Assembly (NCBI RefSeq): GCF_017161445.1
Contig: NZ_CP071060.1
Coordinates: forward strand, 4,464,001-4,528,000
Reading direction: 5' to 3'
Source of the DNA: Niveibacterium microcysteis
Lineage (GTDB): Bacteria; Pseudomonadota; Gammaproteobacteria; Burkholderiales; Rhodocyclaceae
DNA: 64,000 nt
Shown here: positions 1 to 10,935 of the stretch, one piece after another
How positions within the stretch are numbered: the stretch's first letter is position 1
How the letters are laid out: every line of letters starts with the position of its first letter
The notes under the pieces: model-generated
What the model was told of the DNA's origin: nothing
The model's database searches: none
What the model saw: only the letters and a program-made list of their open reading frames with translations
Translations under genes and position numbers: made by a program

Positions 1-96
1 CCGCGCCAACCAGCACAGCTGCAGTCTCACCGAGCGCGGCGTACGATTGGTATCCTTGCGTTCTTGATATCAACCATTCCGTTCACCGAGATCGCC
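1..96. other. Window edge, no gene seen
   Basis: No convincing coding sequence is visible before the AraC-type regulator. The stretch probably holds its promoter and perhaps the spacer to a gene lying off the left edge. I see no clear -35/-10 pair. Confidence 0.4.
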
Positions 97-969
97 ATGG
101 AGCAAGGCCTTGATCGTCTGTCTGCGCTGCTGGAGCGATTCAGGGTGCGTGCGCATCTCTTCCACAACGGGCCGCTGTGTGGTGTCAGTCGCTTTGCCGC
201 CGAACCGGGGCGGGGCTTCCTGCATGTGATGCGAAGCGGGTCGATGGTGGTGACCCATCGGCCACGGTCTGGCGCAGCGCGCCGCATCGAAGTCAGCGAG
301 CCGAGCCTGCTGTTCTATCCGCGTGCGATGGCGCATGAGTTTCACAATGCGCCCGCAGAGGGTTCGGACTTCACCTGCGCCACGCTTTCGTTCGATGGCG
401 GTGATGCCCACCCGCTCGCGCGTGCGCTGCCCGCCGTGATCGTCTTGCCGCTCGCGCGGGTTTCCGGGCTGGAGCACACGCTGGCGCTGCTGTTCGGCGA
501 AACCGAGCGGGTACGCTGCGGGCACCGCCTGCTGGCAGACCGCTTGTTCGAAGTGCTGCTGCTACAAGTGCTGCGTTGGCTGATGGATCACCCCGGCGAG
601 GGCGGCATATCGCTCGGGTTGGTGGCCGCCCTGGGCGACCCGCGCCTCGCACGGGTGCTGACTGCGATTCACGAGCAACCGGGCGCGGCCTGGGGCCTTG
701 AGTCGATGGCGGCGTGTGCCGGCATGTCACGCACGGCGTTTGCGCTGTGTTTCCGGAATGTGGTCGGCGAGACGCCGGCGGAGTACCTGGCGCAGTGGCG
801 ACTTGCGATTGCGCAGGCGGAGCTACGACGCGGTCGCCCGCTGAAGGTCATCGCGAACGAGCTTGGCTACGCAAACGCGAGCGCGTTGTCCCGTCGCTTC
901 GCGCAATCGCTGGGCTGCTCGCCGCGCGGATGGGCGAAGCAAGCGGTGCCGAACGCCGACCCCGCCTGA
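97..969 (+). CDS. AraC family transcriptional regulator
   Basis: A 290-residue DNA-binding regulator. The N-terminal half looks like the cupin-type ligand domain of the cupin_6 AraC group, with an HxG-type stretch (FHNGPLCG) near residue 25. The C-terminal ~100 residues carry two helix-turn-helix units (WGLESMAACAGMSRTAFALC, then the KVIANELGYANASALSRRF region). I chose the ATG at 97 over an in-frame TTG at 64 because it gives the compact N-terminus usual for the group. It stands alone, facing gltD tail to tail across a shared hairpin. Its target is unknown and may be a divergent gene off the left edge. Family assignment is firm; ligand and regulon are not inferable. Confidence 0.85.
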   Translation: MEQGLDRLSALLERFRVRAHLFHNGPLCGVSRFAAEPGRGFLHVMRSGSMVVTHRPRSGAARRIEVSEPSLLFYPRAMAHEFHNAPAEGSDFTCATLSFDGGDAHPLARALPAVIVLPLARVSGLEHTLALLFGETERVRCGHRLLADRLFEVLLLQVLRWLMDHPGEGGISLGLVAALGDPRLARVLTAIHEQPGAAWGLESMAACAGMSRTAFALCFRNVVGETPAEYLAQWRLAIAQAELRRGRPLKVIANELGYANASALSRRFAQSLGCSPRGWAKQAVPNADPA

Positions 970-1005
970 GCAAACGACACGCACGCCATCGCAGCGCAAA
1001 AGAAA

Positions 1006-1027
1006 AGGGCGACCCGAAGGTCGCCCT
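1006..1027. terminator. Bidirectional hairpin terminator, araC-like / gltD
   Basis: A perfect 9-bp inverted repeat (AGGGCGACC / GGTCGCCCT) closes a CGAA loop between two convergent genes. On the minus strand the stem is followed by a T-rich run, so it should mainly end the gltBD transcript. On the plus strand it is followed by GTTTATGTT. Confidence 0.8.
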
Positions 1028-1052
1028 GTTTATGTTCTGAGGTCCGTAGCGC

Positions 1053-2537
1053 TCAGCGCGGCAGCACCGACGTACCCATCAGGAACTCATCCACCGCACG
1101 CGCAGCCTGACGGCCTTCGCGGATCGCCCACACCACGAGCGACTGCCCGCGGCGCACGTCACCCGCCGCAAACACCTTCGGCACGTTGGTGGCGTAGGCG
1201 CCAGCGCCCTCGGTGCTGGCCTTGGCGTTGCCACGGCCATCCTTGTCGACGCCGAAGGCTTCAAGCATGGAGCCGAGCGGATTGACGAAGCCCATCGCGA
1301 GGAAGACGAGGTCAGCCGGGATCTCCTTCTCGGAACCCGCGACTTCCGTCATCTTCATCTGGCCGGTCTTCTCGTCCTTGGTCCACTCGACGCGCGCCGT
1401 CACCACGGCCTTCAGCTTGCCGTTCTCGCCCTTGAAGGACTTGGTCGTGATCGACCAGTCGCGCTCACAGCCTTCGTCGTGCGATGAAGAAGTACGCAGC
1501 TTGGTCGGCCAGTACGGCCAAACCAGCATCTTGTTCTCCTTCTCCGGCGGCATCGGCATCAGCTCAAACTGCGTGACGCTCTTAGCACCATGGCGATTCG
1601 AGGTACCGACGCAGTCGGAGCCGGTATCGCCACCGCCGATCACGACGACATGCTTGCCGGTCGCCTTGATCTGGTCCTTGAGCTTGTCGCCCGCGTTCAC
1701 CTTGTTCTGCTGCGGCAGGAACTCCATCGCGAAATGCACGCCTTCGAGCTCGCGGCCCGGCACCGGCAGATCGCGCGGGATCTCCGAACCCGCGGCCAGC
1801 ACCACGGCGTCAAACTCGGCCTTGAGCTGCTCGGGGTCGATCGTCTGCTTGGCATCCGAACCCACACCCTTGGGCAGGCCGCCCTTGCCGACATACACGC
1901 CCGTTTTGAACACGACACCTTCGGCCTTCATCTGCTCCAGGCGGCGGTCAATGTGACCCTTGTCGAGCTTGAAGTCAGGAATGCCGTAGCGCAGCAGGCC
2001 ACCGACACGCGAGCTCTTCTCGAACACCGTCACATCATGGCCGGCACGCGCCAGCTGTTGCGCAGCGGCGAGGCCGGCAGGGCCCGAACCAACGACCGCG
2101 ACCTTCTTGCCGGTCTTCGCGATCGGCGGCTGCGGCACGACCCAACCGTTCGCCCAGGCCTTGTCGATGATCGCGTGTTCGATCGACTTGATGCCGACCG
2201 GCAGCTCGTGGATACCCAGCGTACAGGCGGCTTCGCACGGCGCCGGGCAGATGCGCCCGGTGAACTCCGGGAAGTTGTTGGTCGAGTGCAGCACATCGAT
2301 CGCCTGCTTCCAGTCCTGGTGATAAACCAAGTCGTTGAAGTCCGGGATGATGTTGTTGACCGGGCACCCGTTGTTGCAGAACGGGATACCGCAGTCCATG
2401 CAGCGTGCACCCTGCACCTTGGCCTGTTCGTCGCTCAGCGTGAGCACGAACTCCTTGTAATGCTGCTTGCGCTTGTCGGCGGCTTCGTAGCCTTCTTCAA
2501 CGCGCGCGAATTCCATGAATCCGGTGACCTTACCCAT
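1053..2537 (-). CDS. gltD: Glutamate synthase (NADPH) small subunit
   Basis: The 494-residue beta subunit of NADPH-dependent glutamate synthase. It passes electrons from NADPH through FAD and Fe-S centres to GltB for making glutamate from glutamine and 2-oxoglutarate in the cytoplasm. The N-terminal cysteine cluster is visible (C46, C49, C54, C58, then CPAPCEAAC). A first Rossmann motif ([12 protein letters not shown], near residue 148) binds FAD and a second ([12 protein letters not shown]) binds NADPH. Length is normal for GltD. It lies 22 nt downstream of gltB and ends at a hairpin, so the two form one operon. Very secure. Confidence 0.97.
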   Translation of the reverse strand: MGKVTGFMEFARVEEGYEAADKRKQHYKEFVLTLSDEQAKVQGARCMDCGIPFCNNGCPVNNIIPDFNDLVYHQDWKQAIDVLHSTNNFPEFTGRICPAPCEAACTLGIHELPVGIKSIEHAIIDKAWANGWVVPQPPIAKTGKKVAVVGSGPAGLAAAQQLARAGHDVTVFEKSSRVGGLLRYGIPDFKLDKGHIDRRLEQMKAEGVVFKTGVYVGKGGLPKGVGSDAKQTIDPEQLKAEFDAVVLAAGSEIPRDLPVPGRELEGVHFAMEFLPQQNKVNAGDKLKDQIKATGKHVVVIGGGDTGSDCVGTSNRHGAKSVTQFELMPMPPEKENKMLVWPYWPTKLRTSSSHDEGCERDWSITTKSFKGENGKLKAVVTARVEWTKDEKTGQMKMTEVAGSEKEIPADLVFLAMGFVNPLGSMLEAFGVDKDGRGNAKASTEGAGAYATNVPKVFAAGDVRRGQSLVVWAIREGRQAARAVDEFLMGTSVLPR

Positions 2538-2559
2538 TTTCGTTTTCTCCGGTTCTCGA

Positions 2560-5500
2560 TCAGGCGGTGGTGGTGGCGGCAGCTTCGCGCGCGGCAGCCA
2601 TTTCCTTCAACGCACGGCGGTATTCCTTCGGCATCACCTTGACGAAGGCAGCGCGCGACTCGTTCCACTTCTCGATCAGCGTCTTCGCACGGAAGCTGCC
2701 GGTGTAACGGAAGTGGCGCTCGATCAGGCGCTTCAGGATCGCTTCGTCGGTCTCGCCCTGGCCGCCACGGGTGACGGCATGCCACAGTGCGCGCTCGCCC
2801 TTCGCCTCTTGCTCGGCAGTGGAGAGCAGCGGCTCGACGTCGACCATCGCAAGGTTGCACTTCTGCGCAAAGGTGCGATCCGGGTCATAGATGTACGCAA
2901 CCCCGCCCGACATGCCCGCCGCAAAGTTGCGGCCGGTGTCGCCCAGCACGATCACGGTGCCGCCGGTCATGTATTCGCAGCCGTGGTCACCCACGCCTTC
3001 GACCACCGCAGCAGCACCCGAGTTACGCACCGCGAAGCGCTCGCCACCGACGCCGTTGAAGAAGGCCTCACCACCGGTGGCACCGAACAGCACGGTGTTG
3101 CCGACGATGATGTGTTCCGGGCCAAAACCGCGGAAGTCGTTCGGGCTGCGCACGATCACACGACCACCGGCAAGGCCCTTGCCAACGTAGTCGTTGCCTT
3201 CGCCAACGAGATCCAGCGTCACGCCGTGCGCGAGGAAGGCACCGAAGCTCTGCCCCGCGGTACCGGCGAGCTGGATGTGGATGGTGTCGTCCGGCAGGCC
3301 GGCGTGGCCGTAGCGCTTCGCCACCTCGCCCGACAGCATCGCGCCGGCAGAGCGGTTGACGTTGCGGATCGGGGTGATGAACGAAACGCGTTCGCCCTTT
3401 TCCAGCGCCGGCTTGGCCTGTTCGATCAGCTTGTGATCGAGGGCACGCTCAAGCAGGTGATCCTGCGTGTCGGTGGCACGGCGAGCCACGCTCTCCGGCA
3501 CTTCGGGCAGATGGAAGATGCGGCTGAAGTCCAGCCCCTTCGCCTTCCAATGGTCAATCGCCTTCTTCTTGTCGAGGAGGTCGGCGCGGCCGATCAGGTC
3601 TTCAAACTTGCGGATGCCCAACTGGGCCATGATCTCGCGCACTTCTTCCGCGATGAAGAAGAAGAAGTTGACCACGTGCTCCGGGCGACCCGAGAACTTC
3701 TTGCGCAGCTCCGGATCCTGCGTCGCCACGCCCACCGGGCAGGTGTTCAGGTGGCACTTGCGCATCATGATGCAGCCTTCGACGACCAGCGGCGCGGTCG
3801 CGAAACCGAACTCGTCGGCGCCCAGCAGCGCGGCGATTGCGACGTCACGGCCGGTCTTCATCTGACCATCGGCCTGCACGATCACGCGGCCACGCAGGCC
3901 GTTGAGCACCAGGGTCTGCTGGGTTTCGGCCAGGCCGAGTTCCCACGGCGAACCCGCGTGCTTGATCGAGGACAGCGGCGACGCGCCGGTGCCACCGTCG
4001 TGGCCGGCGATCACGATGTGATCGGCCTTGCACTTCGAGACGCCCGCGGCAACGGTGCCGACACCGACTTCCGACACCAGCTTCACCGAGATGCTGGCCT
4101 TCGGATTGACGTTCTTCAGGTCGTGGATCAGCTGTGCCAGATCCTCGATCGAGTAGATGTCGTGGTGCGGCGGCGGCGAGATCAGGCCGACGCCCGGCAC
4201 CGAGAAACGCAGCTTCGCGATGTACTCGGACACCTTGTGACCCGGCAGCTGGCCGCCCTCACCCGGCTTCGCGCCCTGCGCCATCTTGATCTGGATCTGG
4301 TCGGCCGAGACGAGGTATTCGGCAGTGACACCGAAGCGGCCCGACGCAACCTGCTTGATCTTCGAACGCAGCGAATCGCCTTCCTGCAGCTCGATGTCGC
4401 GCTCGATCTGTTCCTTGCCGATGATCGATGCCAGCGACTCGCCCTTCTTGATGAAGATGCCCTTCATCTCCTTGGCGTAGCGCGCTTCGTCCTCACCACC
4501 TTCGCCGGTGTTCGACTTGCCGCCGATGCGGTTCATCGCGATCGCCAGCGTCGAGTGCGCTTCGGTCGAGATCGAGCCGAGCGACATCGCGCCGGTAGCG
4601 AAACGCTTGACGATTTCCTTCGCCGGTTCGACTTCGTCGAGCGGAATCGCCTTGGCCGGATCGATCTTGAACTCGAACAGACCGCGCAGCGTCATGTGGC
4701 GCTTGGTCTGGTCGTTGATGATCTGGGCGTATTCCTTGTAGTTCTGGAAGCTGTTCGAACGCGTCGAGTGCTGCAGCTTGGCGATCGCGTCCGGCGTCCA
4801 CATGTGCTCTTCGCCGCGCACGCGGAAAGCGTATTCGCCGCCGGCATCCAGCGCATTGGCAAGGACCGGGTCCTGGCCAAATGCAGCGGAGTGCAGGCGA
4901 AGCGCCTCTTCCGCCACTTCGAAGATGCCGATACCTTCGACGTTGGACGCGGTGCCCTTGAAGTACTTCTGCACCAGGTCGGAATTCAGGCCAATCGCTT
5001 CAAAGATCTGCGCACCGCAGTAGGACATGTAGGTCGAGATGCCCATCTTGGACATGACCTTGTTGAGCCCCTTGCCGACGGCCTTGACGAAGTTCTTGAT
5101 CGCCTTGTCCGGGCCCAGCTCGGCCGGCATGTCCTTCGCCATCTCGCGCAGGGTTTCCATCGCGAGGTAGGGGTGCACAGCTTCGGCACCATAGCCACCG
5201 AGCAGTGCAAAGTGGTGCACCTCACGTGCCGAACCGGTTTCAACGACGAGACCGGTCGAGGTACGCAGGCCTTTGCCAACGAGGTGCTGGTGGATCGCCG
5301 AGGTGGCAAGCAGCGCCGGGATCGCGACGTTCTGCGCGTCGACCTTGCGGTCCGACACGATCAGCACGGTGTAGCCGGAGCGCACTGCATCCTCTGCCTC
5401 CGCGCACAGCGAAGCGATGCGCGCCTCGATGCCGTCACGGCCCCAGGCGACCGGGTAGCAGATGTTCAGTTCGTAGGACTTGAACTTGTTGTCGGTGTAC

Positions 5501-7242
5501 TTCTCGATCTCGCGCAGCTTTGCCATGTCCTTGAAGTCCAGCACCGGCTGGGAGACTTCGAGACGCATCGGCGGGTTGATGTTGTTCAGGTCGAGCAAGT
5601 TCGGCTTCGGGCCGATGAACGACACCGTCGACATCACGATCTGTTCGCGGATCGGGTCGATCGGCGGGTTCGTCACCTGCGCGAAGAGTTGCTTGAAGTA
5701 GTTGTAGAGCGGCTTATGCTTGTTGGACATCACCGCCAGCGGCGAATCGTTGCCCATCGAGCCAATCGCTTCTTCACCGCTGGCCGCCATCGGCGCCATC
5801 AGGAACTTGATGTCTTCCTGCGTGTAGCCGAAAGCTTGCTGGCGGTCGAGCAGCGAGGCGCGCACTTCCTGCTGGGCTTCCGGGCCGTCGACTTCGTCGA
5901 GCTTGACCTGGATGCGCTTGATCCACTCACGGTAGGGCTTGGCGTTCGCCAGCGCATCCTTGAGTTCCTTGTCGTCGATGATGCGGCCGGCTTCCATGTC
6001 GATCAGGAACATCTTGCCCGGCTGCAGGCGCCACTTCTTGACGATCTTGCTCTCGGGGATCGGCAGCACGCCGGATTCCGAGGCCATCACGACGAGATCG
6101 TCGTCGGTGACGATGTAGCGCGCGGGGCGCAGCCCGTTGCGGTCCAGCGTGGCGCCGATCTGGCGACCATCGGTGAACGCGATCGCGGCGGGGCCGTCCC
6201 ACGGCTCCATCATCGCCGCGTGGTATTCGTAGAAGGCGCGGCGGTTCTCGTCCATCAGCGTGTGCTGTTCCCACGCTTCCGGAATCATCATCATCGCGGC
6301 TTGCGCAAGCGGGTAACCTGCCATCGTCAGCAGCTCGATGCAGTTGTCGAAGGTTGCCGTATCGGACTGGCCTTCATACACAATCGGGTAAAGCTTCTTC
6401 AGGTCGTCGCCCAGCACCGCCGACTTCATCACGCCTTCGCGCGCGCGCAGCCAGTTGAAGTTGCCCTTCACCGTGTTGATCTCGCCGTTGTGCGCGATCA
6501 TCCGGTACGGGTGCGCCAGCGGCCACTCGGGGAAGGTATTGGTCGAGAAGCGTTGGTGCACCAGCGCGAGTGCCGACACGCAGCGCGGATCGGCGAGGTC
6601 CTTGTAATAGACGCCTACCTGGTTGGCGAGCAGCAGGCCCTTGTAAACAATCGTGCGCGCCGACATCGACGGCACGAAGTACTCCTTGCCGTGCTTGAGC
6701 TTGAGATTCTGGATCGCGTGGCTCGCCATCTTGCGGATGACGTAAAGCTTGCGCTCCAGCGCCTCGGTCACCATCACATCCGGGCCACGGCCGATGAAGA
6801 TCTGGCGGATCACCGGCTCTTTCGCACGCACGGTCGGCGACATCGGCATGTCACGATCGACCGGCACATCGCGCCAGCCGAGAACGACCTGGCCTTCGGC
6901 GCGCACCGCGCGCTCCATCTCCTGTTCACAGGCGAGACGCGATGCAGCCTCCTTCGGCAGGAAGATCATGCCAACACCATACTCGCCCGGCGGCGGCAGC
7001 TTCACGCCCTGCGAAGCCATTTCCTCGCGGTAGAGCTGATCCGGAATCTGCACCAGGATGCCCGCACCGTCGCCCATCAGCGGGTCGGCGCCCACTGCAC
7101 CGCGGTGATCGATGTTCTCGAGAATCTTCAGGCCGCCCTGAACGATCTCGTGGCTCTTCTGCCCCTTGATGTGGGCGACAAAGCCAACACCGCAGGCATC
7201 TTTCTCATTGGCGGGATCGTAGAGACCCTGGCGCTGTTCCAT
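2560..7242 (-). CDS. gltB: Glutamate synthase large subunit
   Basis: The alpha subunit of glutamate synthase, 1560 residues from the chosen start. Domain order: class II glutaminase whose nucleophile is C17 (DACGVGF), exposed after removal of a short propeptide; a central domain; the FMN-binding synthase domain; and the C-terminal beta-helix domain. The 3Fe-4S cysteines are C1157, C1163 and C1168 (C-x5-C-x4-C, including CHLNTCPVG). The reading frame stays open for 31 more codons upstream. I chose the ATG at 7242 because AAGGGAG sits just before it and the protein then begins [10 protein letters not shown], as in relatives. A promoter candidate lies at 7303–7331, and a transposase element lies directly upstream of that. 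Confidence 0.97.
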   Translation of the reverse strand: MEQRQGLYDPANEKDACGVGFVAHIKGQKSHEIVQGGLKILENIDHRGAVGADPLMGDGAGILVQIPDQLYREEMASQGVKLPPPGEYGVGMIFLPKEAASRLACEQEMERAVRAEGQVVLGWRDVPVDRDMPMSPTVRAKEPVIRQIFIGRGPDVMVTEALERKLYVIRKMASHAIQNLKLKHGKEYFVPSMSARTIVYKGLLLANQVGVYYKDLADPRCVSALALVHQRFSTNTFPEWPLAHPYRMIAHNGEINTVKGNFNWLRAREGVMKSAVLGDDLKKLYPIVYEGQSDTATFDNCIELLTMAGYPLAQAAMMMIPEAWEQHTLMDENRRAFYEYHAAMMEPWDGPAAIAFTDGRQIGATLDRNGLRPARYIVTDDDLVVMASESGVLPIPESKIVKKWRLQPGKMFLIDMEAGRIIDDKELKDALANAKPYREWIKRIQVKLDEVDGPEAQQEVRASLLDRQQAFGYTQEDIKFLMAPMAASGEEAIGSMGNDSPLAVMSNKHKPLYNYFKQLFAQVTNPPIDPIREQIVMSTVSFIGPKPNLLDLNNINPPMRLEVSQPVLDFKDMAKLREIEKYTDNKFKSYELNICYPVAWGRDGIEARIASLCAEAEDAVRSGYTVLIVSDRKVDAQNVAIPALLATSAIHQHLVGKGLRTSTGLVVETGSAREVHHFALLGGYGAEAVHPYLAMETLREMAKDMPAELGPDKAIKNFVKAVGKGLNKVMSKMGISTYMSYCGAQIFEAIGLNSDLVQKYFKGTASNVEGIGIFEVAEEALRLHSAAFGQDPVLANALDAGGEYAFRVRGEEHMWTPDAIAKLQHSTRSNSFQNYKEYAQIINDQTKRHMTLRGLFEFKIDPAKAIPLDEVEPAKEIVKRFATGAMSLGSISTEAHSTLAIAMNRIGGKSNTGEGGEDEARYAKEMKGIFIKKGESLASIIGKEQIERDIELQEGDSLRSKIKQVASGRFGVTAEYLVSADQIQIKMAQGAKPGEGGQLPGHKVSEYIAKLRFSVPGVGLISPPPHHDIYSIEDLAQLIHDLKNVNPKASISVKLVSEVGVGTVAAGVSKCKADHIVIAGHDGGTGASPLSSIKHAGSPWELGLAETQQTLVLNGLRGRVIVQADGQMKTGRDVAIAALLGADEFGFATAPLVVEGCIMMRKCHLNTCPVGVATQDPELRKKFSGRPEHVVNFFFFIAEEVREIMAQLGIRKFEDLIGRADLLDKKKAIDHWKAKGLDFSRIFHLPEVPESVARRATDTQDHLLERALDHKLIEQAKPALEKGERVSFITPIRNVNRSAGAMLSGEVAKRYGHAGLPDDTIHIQLAGTAGQSFGAFLAHGVTLDLVGEGNDYVGKGLAGGRVIVRSPNDFRGFGPEHIIVGNTVLFGATGGEAFFNGVGGERFAVRNSGAAAVVEGVGDHGCEYMTGGTVIVLGDTGRNFAAGMSGGVAYIYDPDRTFAQKCNLAMVDVEPLLSTAEQEAKGERALWHAVTRGGQGETDEAILKRLIERHFRYTGSFRAKTLIEKWNESRAAFVKVMPKEYRRALKEMAAAREAAATTTA

Positions 7243-7278
7243 AACTTGCTCCCTTGGCGGCGCGCGTGCGCGCGTAGG

Positions 7279-7293
7279 CCGGCCCTTGGCCGG
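7279..7293. other. Small hairpin in the gltB leader
   Basis: CCGGCC-CTT-GGCCGG lies between the predicted gltB promoter and its ribosome binding site. It is short and in GC-rich DNA, so a regulatory role is only a possibility. Confidence 0.3.
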
Positions 7294-7302
7294 GACGGCG
7301 GA

Positions 7303-7331
7303 AAGATAGCGCGCTGCAACAGTGCACTCAA
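7303..7331 (-). promoter_or_regulatory. Candidate sigma-70 promoter of gltBD
   Basis: On the minus strand TTGAGT (plus positions 7326–7331) is separated by exactly 17 nt from TATCTT (7303–7308). This puts a transcription start about 55 nt upstream of the gltB ATG. The -35 box lies less than 15 nt from the first transposase-associated repeat. Inferred by eye only. Confidence 0.45.
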
Positions 7332-7340
7332 GCACTATAA

Positions 7341-7411
7341 AACGGGGTCAGAGTGCAATATAAAAATGCCCACTCTAGGTGCGGGCATTTAATGGGGACA
7401 TATTACTTTGG
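7341..7411. repeat. Transposase-associated end repeats (RAYT/REP-like)
   Basis: Two phrases, ACGGGGTCAGAGTGCAATAT and ATGGGGACATATTACTTTGG, flank a hairpin with an 8-bp stem (AAATGCCC at 7364–7371, GGGCATTT at 7383–7390, 11-nt loop). From memory, GGGGTCAGAGT… and GGGGACATATTAC… phrases recur beside small IS200-type transposase genes in many proteobacteria. They do not belong to gltB or to the transposase reading frame. I read them as the mobile-element side of the junction with the gltB promoter. Confidence 0.5.
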
Positions 7412-7442
7412 TGCGAGGCGACGCTGGGTGCGACGATTGAGA

Positions 7443-8138
7443 TCAGTCTGCTGTTACGGCCTTGCTCGGTCGCCCCTTGGGCAGCGGTCTCGCACGGCGA
7501 GTTGGCGCGGGGTCGCCAGGTTCGTCCGGCGGGTCGCCCAGCATCCAGCCGCGATGCGCAGCAAAGCGAATCGCCTCAAGTTCTTGCGTGGACAGTCCGG
7601 CTTCGACCGTTTTTCGATAGGCCGCCTGGCGATCGAAAGGCGTGTTGCCCAGCGCCCAGAACATCGCGTGGTCCGTCAGGTACGGATCACTTTCATGCCC
7701 CAGATGGGCGCGCGCGCTCGACCAGACCCAGTACGCCGCGTCAGGCACGAGCCCTGCGCGAACCGGATTCAATTCAACATAACGATAGGCGTGCAGCAGC
7801 CACTGCGCGGGATCGACCACCGTCGAGCGGTAGCGCCCCTCCCACAAAGTGCCAGTCCGGCGATGGCGGTCGTTGAACCAACGCACATAGCGGCGCCCGA
7901 GGCGTTGCATCAACCGTGATGCGCCCTGCGCATCTTCCGCAGTGACCAACAGATGCACATGATTCGGCATCAGCACGTAGGCATGCAATGCGACATCGCA
8001 CTCCTTGAGTGCGTCGCGCAGCCACGCAAGAAACTGCTGATAGTCCGTCTCGTCGAGAAACAGAGGATTCCGGTTGTTGCCCCGCTGGGTTATCAACTGG
8101 GGCAGCCCTGGGATGTAGAGTCGCGCAAGCCGCGCCAT
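7443..8138 (-). CDS. REP-associated tyrosine transposase (RAYT-like, Y1_Tnp)
   Basis: A 231-residue single-domain HUH-type nuclease of the IS200/REP-associated family. The metal-binding HUH signature is seen in VLMPNHVHLLV. The catalytic tyrosine region is probably RYVELNPVRAGLV, and the family's GTLWEGRYRS motif lies between them. The basic Pro/Arg-rich tail (TRRARPLPKGRPSK) may bind nucleic acid. The ATG at 8138 was chosen over TTG at 8141. It begins only 9 nt after the dgt stop on the same strand and may be co-transcribed. Relatives mobilise REP hairpins in trans and are often domesticated. The gene looks intact. Confidence 0.88.
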   Translation of the reverse strand: MARLARLYIPGLPQLITQRGNNRNPLFLDETDYQQFLAWLRDALKECDVALHAYVLMPNHVHLLVTAEDAQGASRLMQRLGRRYVRWFNDRHRRTGTLWEGRYRSTVVDPAQWLLHAYRYVELNPVRAGLVPDAAYWVWSSARAHLGHESDPYLTDHAMFWALGNTPFDRQAAYRKTVEAGLSTQELEAIRFAAHRGWMLGDPPDEPGDPAPTRRARPLPKGRPSKAVTAD

Positions 8139-8147
8139 CAATTCGCC

Positions 8148-9263
8148 CTAGATGGGTGAGATCGCGAACAGGCGATGATGCTCCTTCATCGCATAGCGAT
8201 CGGTCATGCCAGCGATGTAGTCGGCGATGGCACGCGGCTTGTCGTCCGCGGCCCGCTGTTGGTATTGCGGCGGAAGCAGGCGGGGGTCGTTCATGAAGGC
8301 ATCGAACAGATCGGCGATCACGCGCTTCGCCTTGGCCATCTCGCGCAAGACGCGGAAGTGCCAGTAGAGGTTTTCCCGCAAGAACTTGCGCAACGGCTGC
8401 AGGGCCGCGTGCATCTGCTCACTGAAGCCGACAAGCCGGCCCGCCGTACGCACGTCATCCAGGCTGGCGACGCCGCTTGATGCGATCGCCGCCTCGGTCG
8501 TGCGCAACAGATCCAACGTTTGTTCATTGATCAAACGCCTGACCGTCTCATGAATCAAGCGGCGCTCACCCAGTCCCGGGTATGCGGCACGCACGGCGGC
8601 GAGATGCTTAGCCACGAGCGCCACGTCCTCAAGCTGAGCAAGCGAAATCAGGCCCGATCGAAGCCCGTCGTCGATGTCATGGTTGTTGTAGGCGATCTCG
8701 TCGGCGTAATTATTCAACTGCGCCTCGAGCGATGGCTGGCGCTTTTCAATGAAGCGCCGCCCAAGCTCGCCAAGCTGTTGAGCGTTCCGAAGCGAGCAAT
8801 GCTTGAGGATGCCCTCGCGTGTTTCGTACACGAGATTGAGGCCGTCAAAGTCTGCGTAATGCTCCTCAAGCACCTCGACGGTGCGCAGCGACTGGAGGTT
8901 GTGCTCAAAACCGCCGTGTTCACGCATGCAGTCGTTGAGCGCGTCCTGCCCGGCGTGCCCAAACGGCGTATGCCCAAGGTCATGAGCGTACGCGATGGCC
9001 TCCGAGAGATCCTCATTCAGGTGCAGCACACGCGCGATCGACCGCGCGATCTGCGCGACCTCGATGCTGTGGGTCAGGCGCGTGCGGAACAGATCCCCTT
9101 CGTGATTGACGAAGACCTGTGTCTTGTATTCAAGCCGGCGGAATGCCGTCGAGTGAACGATGCGGTCTCGGTCGCGCTGAAACTCGCCCCTGCCCTGCGG
9201 CGCCGGCTCGGCAACCCGACGCCCCTTCGAATTGATCTCCGTTACGGCGTACGGTGCCAACAT
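8148..9263 (-). CDS. dgt: dGTPase-like HD-domain triphosphohydrolase
   Basis: A 371-residue deoxyguanosinetriphosphate triphosphohydrolase-like protein, which cleaves dNTPs to nucleoside and tripolyphosphate. The HD metal site is present: H65 (LTHSIEVAQ) and H94-D95 ([13 protein letters not shown]). [11 protein letters not shown] and the ARxxGLISL-type region fit the short, type-2 group. It follows aroB by only 2 nt, as in many betaproteobacteria, and likely belongs to the aroK–aroB transcript. It may trim dNTP pools; substrate preference is not readable from sequence. Confidence 0.92.
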   Translation of the reverse strand: MLAPYAVTEINSKGRRVAEPAPQGRGEFQRDRDRIVHSTAFRRLEYKTQVFVNHEGDLFRTRLTHSIEVAQIARSIARVLHLNEDLSEAIAYAHDLGHTPFGHAGQDALNDCMREHGGFEHNLQSLRTVEVLEEHYADFDGLNLVYETREGILKHCSLRNAQQLGELGRRFIEKRQPSLEAQLNNYADEIAYNNHDIDDGLRSGLISLAQLEDVALVAKHLAAVRAAYPGLGERRLIHETVRRLINEQTLDLLRTTEAAIASSGVASLDDVRTAGRLVGFSEQMHAALQPLRKFLRENLYWHFRVLREMAKAKRVIADLFDAFMNDPRLLPPQYQQRAADDKPRAIADYIAGMTDRYAMKEHHRLFAISPI

Positions 9264-9265
9264 CG

Positions 9266-10360
9266 TCAGCCCCCGCAGCGCTCAATCGCAGCGCGAATCT
9301 GAGCTTCATCCGCCTCCGCCGAGATCGTGGCCCGCCCGATGGCCTTCAAGAGCACCAAACGTAGCTGCCCGTCTGCAACCTTCTTGTCGTGTCGCATCAG
9401 GCTAAGGTAACGGTCTGCACCCAAAGGGGCGCCACGGACGGGCAACCCGGCGCGGACGAACAAGCGCTGGATTCGCGCGACATCGTCCTCTGTCAGCCAA
9501 CCTAATATGCGCGAAAGCTCGGCAGCCATGATGGTTCCAGCCGCGACGGCTTCACCGTGCAACCAAACGCCGTAGCCCAGCCCAGTTTCGATCGCATGCC
9601 CGAAGGTGTGCCCCAGATTCAGCGTCGCCCGCTCGCCCTGCTCGGTCTCATCCGCAGCAACCACCTCGGCCTTGTTGCGGCATGAGCGCTCGACCGCATC
9701 CGCAAGGGCTTCTGGCTCCCGTGCGAGCAATCGGTCCAGGTTGCCCTCCAACCATTCAAAGAAGGGCAAATCCCGAATCAGTCCATATTTGATGACCTCG
9801 GCGAGCCCAGCTTTCAGCTCCCGATCGGGCAAGGAATTCAAGGTCGAGATATCGGCCAGTACCAGCTTGGGCTGGTAGAAGGCTCCGATCATGTTCTTGC
9901 CAAGAGGGTGATTGATCGCGGTCTTGCCACCGACGGACGAATCCACTTGGGAGAGGAGCGTCGTCGGAATCTGGATGAACGGAACGCCGCGCTGATAAGT
10001 CGCAGCGGCAAAACCCGTCATATCGCCGACCACACCACCGCCAAGGGCGATCAGCGTCGTCGACCGCTCCGCCATTTTCGCGAGGAGGGCATCGAAGATC
10101 CGATTGAGTGTCGGCCAGTCCTTGTAGGCTTCGCCATCCGGCAAAACCACCTCGGACACCTCAACACCGTTGGCGCGCAGCCCTGCCAGAACACGCTCAA
10201 GGTAAAGCGGCGCTACCGTTTCGTTGGTCACCACGACCGCGCGCTTCCGGCCGAGTCCACGGATCAGGTGCGACGGCTCGTCGAGCAAACCCGACCCAAT
10301 ACAAATCGGATAACTGCGCTCGCCGAGCGCTACGTCGAGGACGCGGACTGCTTCTCCCAT
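9266..10360 (-). CDS. aroB: 3-dehydroquinate synthase
   Basis: The 364-residue enzyme that turns DAHP into 3-dehydroquinate, the second step of the shikimate pathway, using NAD and zinc. Diagnostic blocks are visible: [24 protein letters not shown], the [18 protein letters not shown] region, AEVIKYG and [11 protein letters not shown] (zinc histidines). Its start overlaps the end of aroK by 31 nt, pointing to translational coupling. Length is normal. Confidence 0.97.
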   Translation of the reverse strand: MGEAVRVLDVALGERSYPICIGSGLLDEPSHLIRGLGRKRAVVVTNETVAPLYLERVLAGLRANGVEVSEVVLPDGEAYKDWPTLNRIFDALLAKMAERSTTLIALGGGVVGDMTGFAAATYQRGVPFIQIPTTLLSQVDSSVGGKTAINHPLGKNMIGAFYQPKLVLADISTLNSLPDRELKAGLAEVIKYGLIRDLPFFEWLEGNLDRLLAREPEALADAVERSCRNKAEVVAADETEQGERATLNLGHTFGHAIETGLGYGVWLHGEAVAAGTIMAAELSRILGWLTEDDVARIQRLFVRAGLPVRGAPLGADRYLSLMRHDKKVADGQLRLVLLKAIGRATISAEADEAQIRAAIERCGG

Positions 10361-10854
10361 TCCTTCAGAATCCTGTTAACAGCCGAAGACGAATGGTACC
10401 GCGAGCCGTCCAAAATGAAGTCCGCCACTTCACGGTAGAGCGGGTCGCGCTGCCGTCGCAGCTCCTCAAGCCTGCCTAACGGATCTGGGACGCGCAACAA
10501 CGGTCGATTGGGGTCGTTGCGGGTGCGCTCATAAAGCTGCCTAACTGGAACGTCCAGATATACAACCCAGCCGTTGCGCTTCATCGTATTCCTGTTGCCA
10601 GCATCAAGCACAGCGCCGCCACCGGTGGCCAGCACTATTCCGGGAGCCTCCATTAAGGCAGCAATGGTCAGGGCCTCGCGCCGCCGAAACCCAGCTTCCC
10701 CTTCGACATCGAAGATCGTCGGAATCCTTACCCCGGTCCGAAGTTCAACCTCGTGATCCGAGTCAACAAAAGGCAACAAGAGCCGTCGCGCGAGCAAACG
10801 GCCAATCGTCGTCTTGCCAGACCCCATCAACCCAACCAGAACGACATTCTTCAC
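10330..10854 (-). CDS. aroK: Shikimate kinase
   Basis: The 174-residue kinase phosphorylating shikimate at the 3-position with ATP. The P-loop is [12 protein letters not shown] near the N-terminus, the shikimate-binding part is VDSDHEVE and the GFRRREA segment, and the GGGAV loop follows. It starts at GTG with no obvious Shine-Dalgarno sequence, which is unusual for this window. A strong hairpin lies just upstream (10877–10898) and a possible promoter upstream of that. aroK following pilQ is typical for proteobacteria, but here a lipoprotein gene intervenes. Confidence 0.96.
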   Translation of the reverse strand: MKNVVLVGLMGSGKTTIGRLLARRLLLPFVDSDHEVELRTGVRIPTIFDVEGEAGFRRREALTIAALMEAPGIVLATGGGAVLDAGNRNTMKRNGWVVYLDVPVRQLYERTRNDPNRPLLRVPDPLGRLEELRRQRDPLYREVADFILDGSRYHSSSAVNRILKEWEKQSASST

Positions 10855-10876
10855 GAGGCAAAGACCAACATGGTAA

Positions 10877-10898
10877 GGGGGCTACCAAGGTAGCCCCC
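10877..10898. terminator. Strong hairpin between lipoprotein gene and aroK
   Basis: A perfect 10-bp inverted repeat (GGGGGCTACC / GGTAGCCCCC) with a 2-nt AA centre. It lacks a long T-run on either strand. It could end the pil transcript, or form a 5' hairpin on an aroK mRNA starting from the promoter candidate at 10901–10929. Confidence 0.55.
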
Positions 10899-10900
10899 CG

Positions 10901-10929
10901 TTTAGAGCAGTCCGCAAGCTACAAAGCAA
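10901..10929 (-). promoter_or_regulatory. Weak candidate promoter of aroK–aroB–dgt
   Basis: On the minus strand TTGCTT (10924–10929) is 17 nt from TCTAAA (10901–10906), matching the sigma-70 consensus at 3/6 and 4/6 bases. It overlaps the spacer after the lipoprotein gene and would start transcription inside the hairpin. Tentative. Confidence 0.25.
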
Positions 10930-10935
10930 CAGACG

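Noticed and set aside
2515..7392. A 1625-codon open frame on the plus strand opposite gltB
   Set aside because: It is the antisense shadow of gltB in GC-rich DNA. Its translation is a His/Arg/Asp-rich low-complexity string with no domain.
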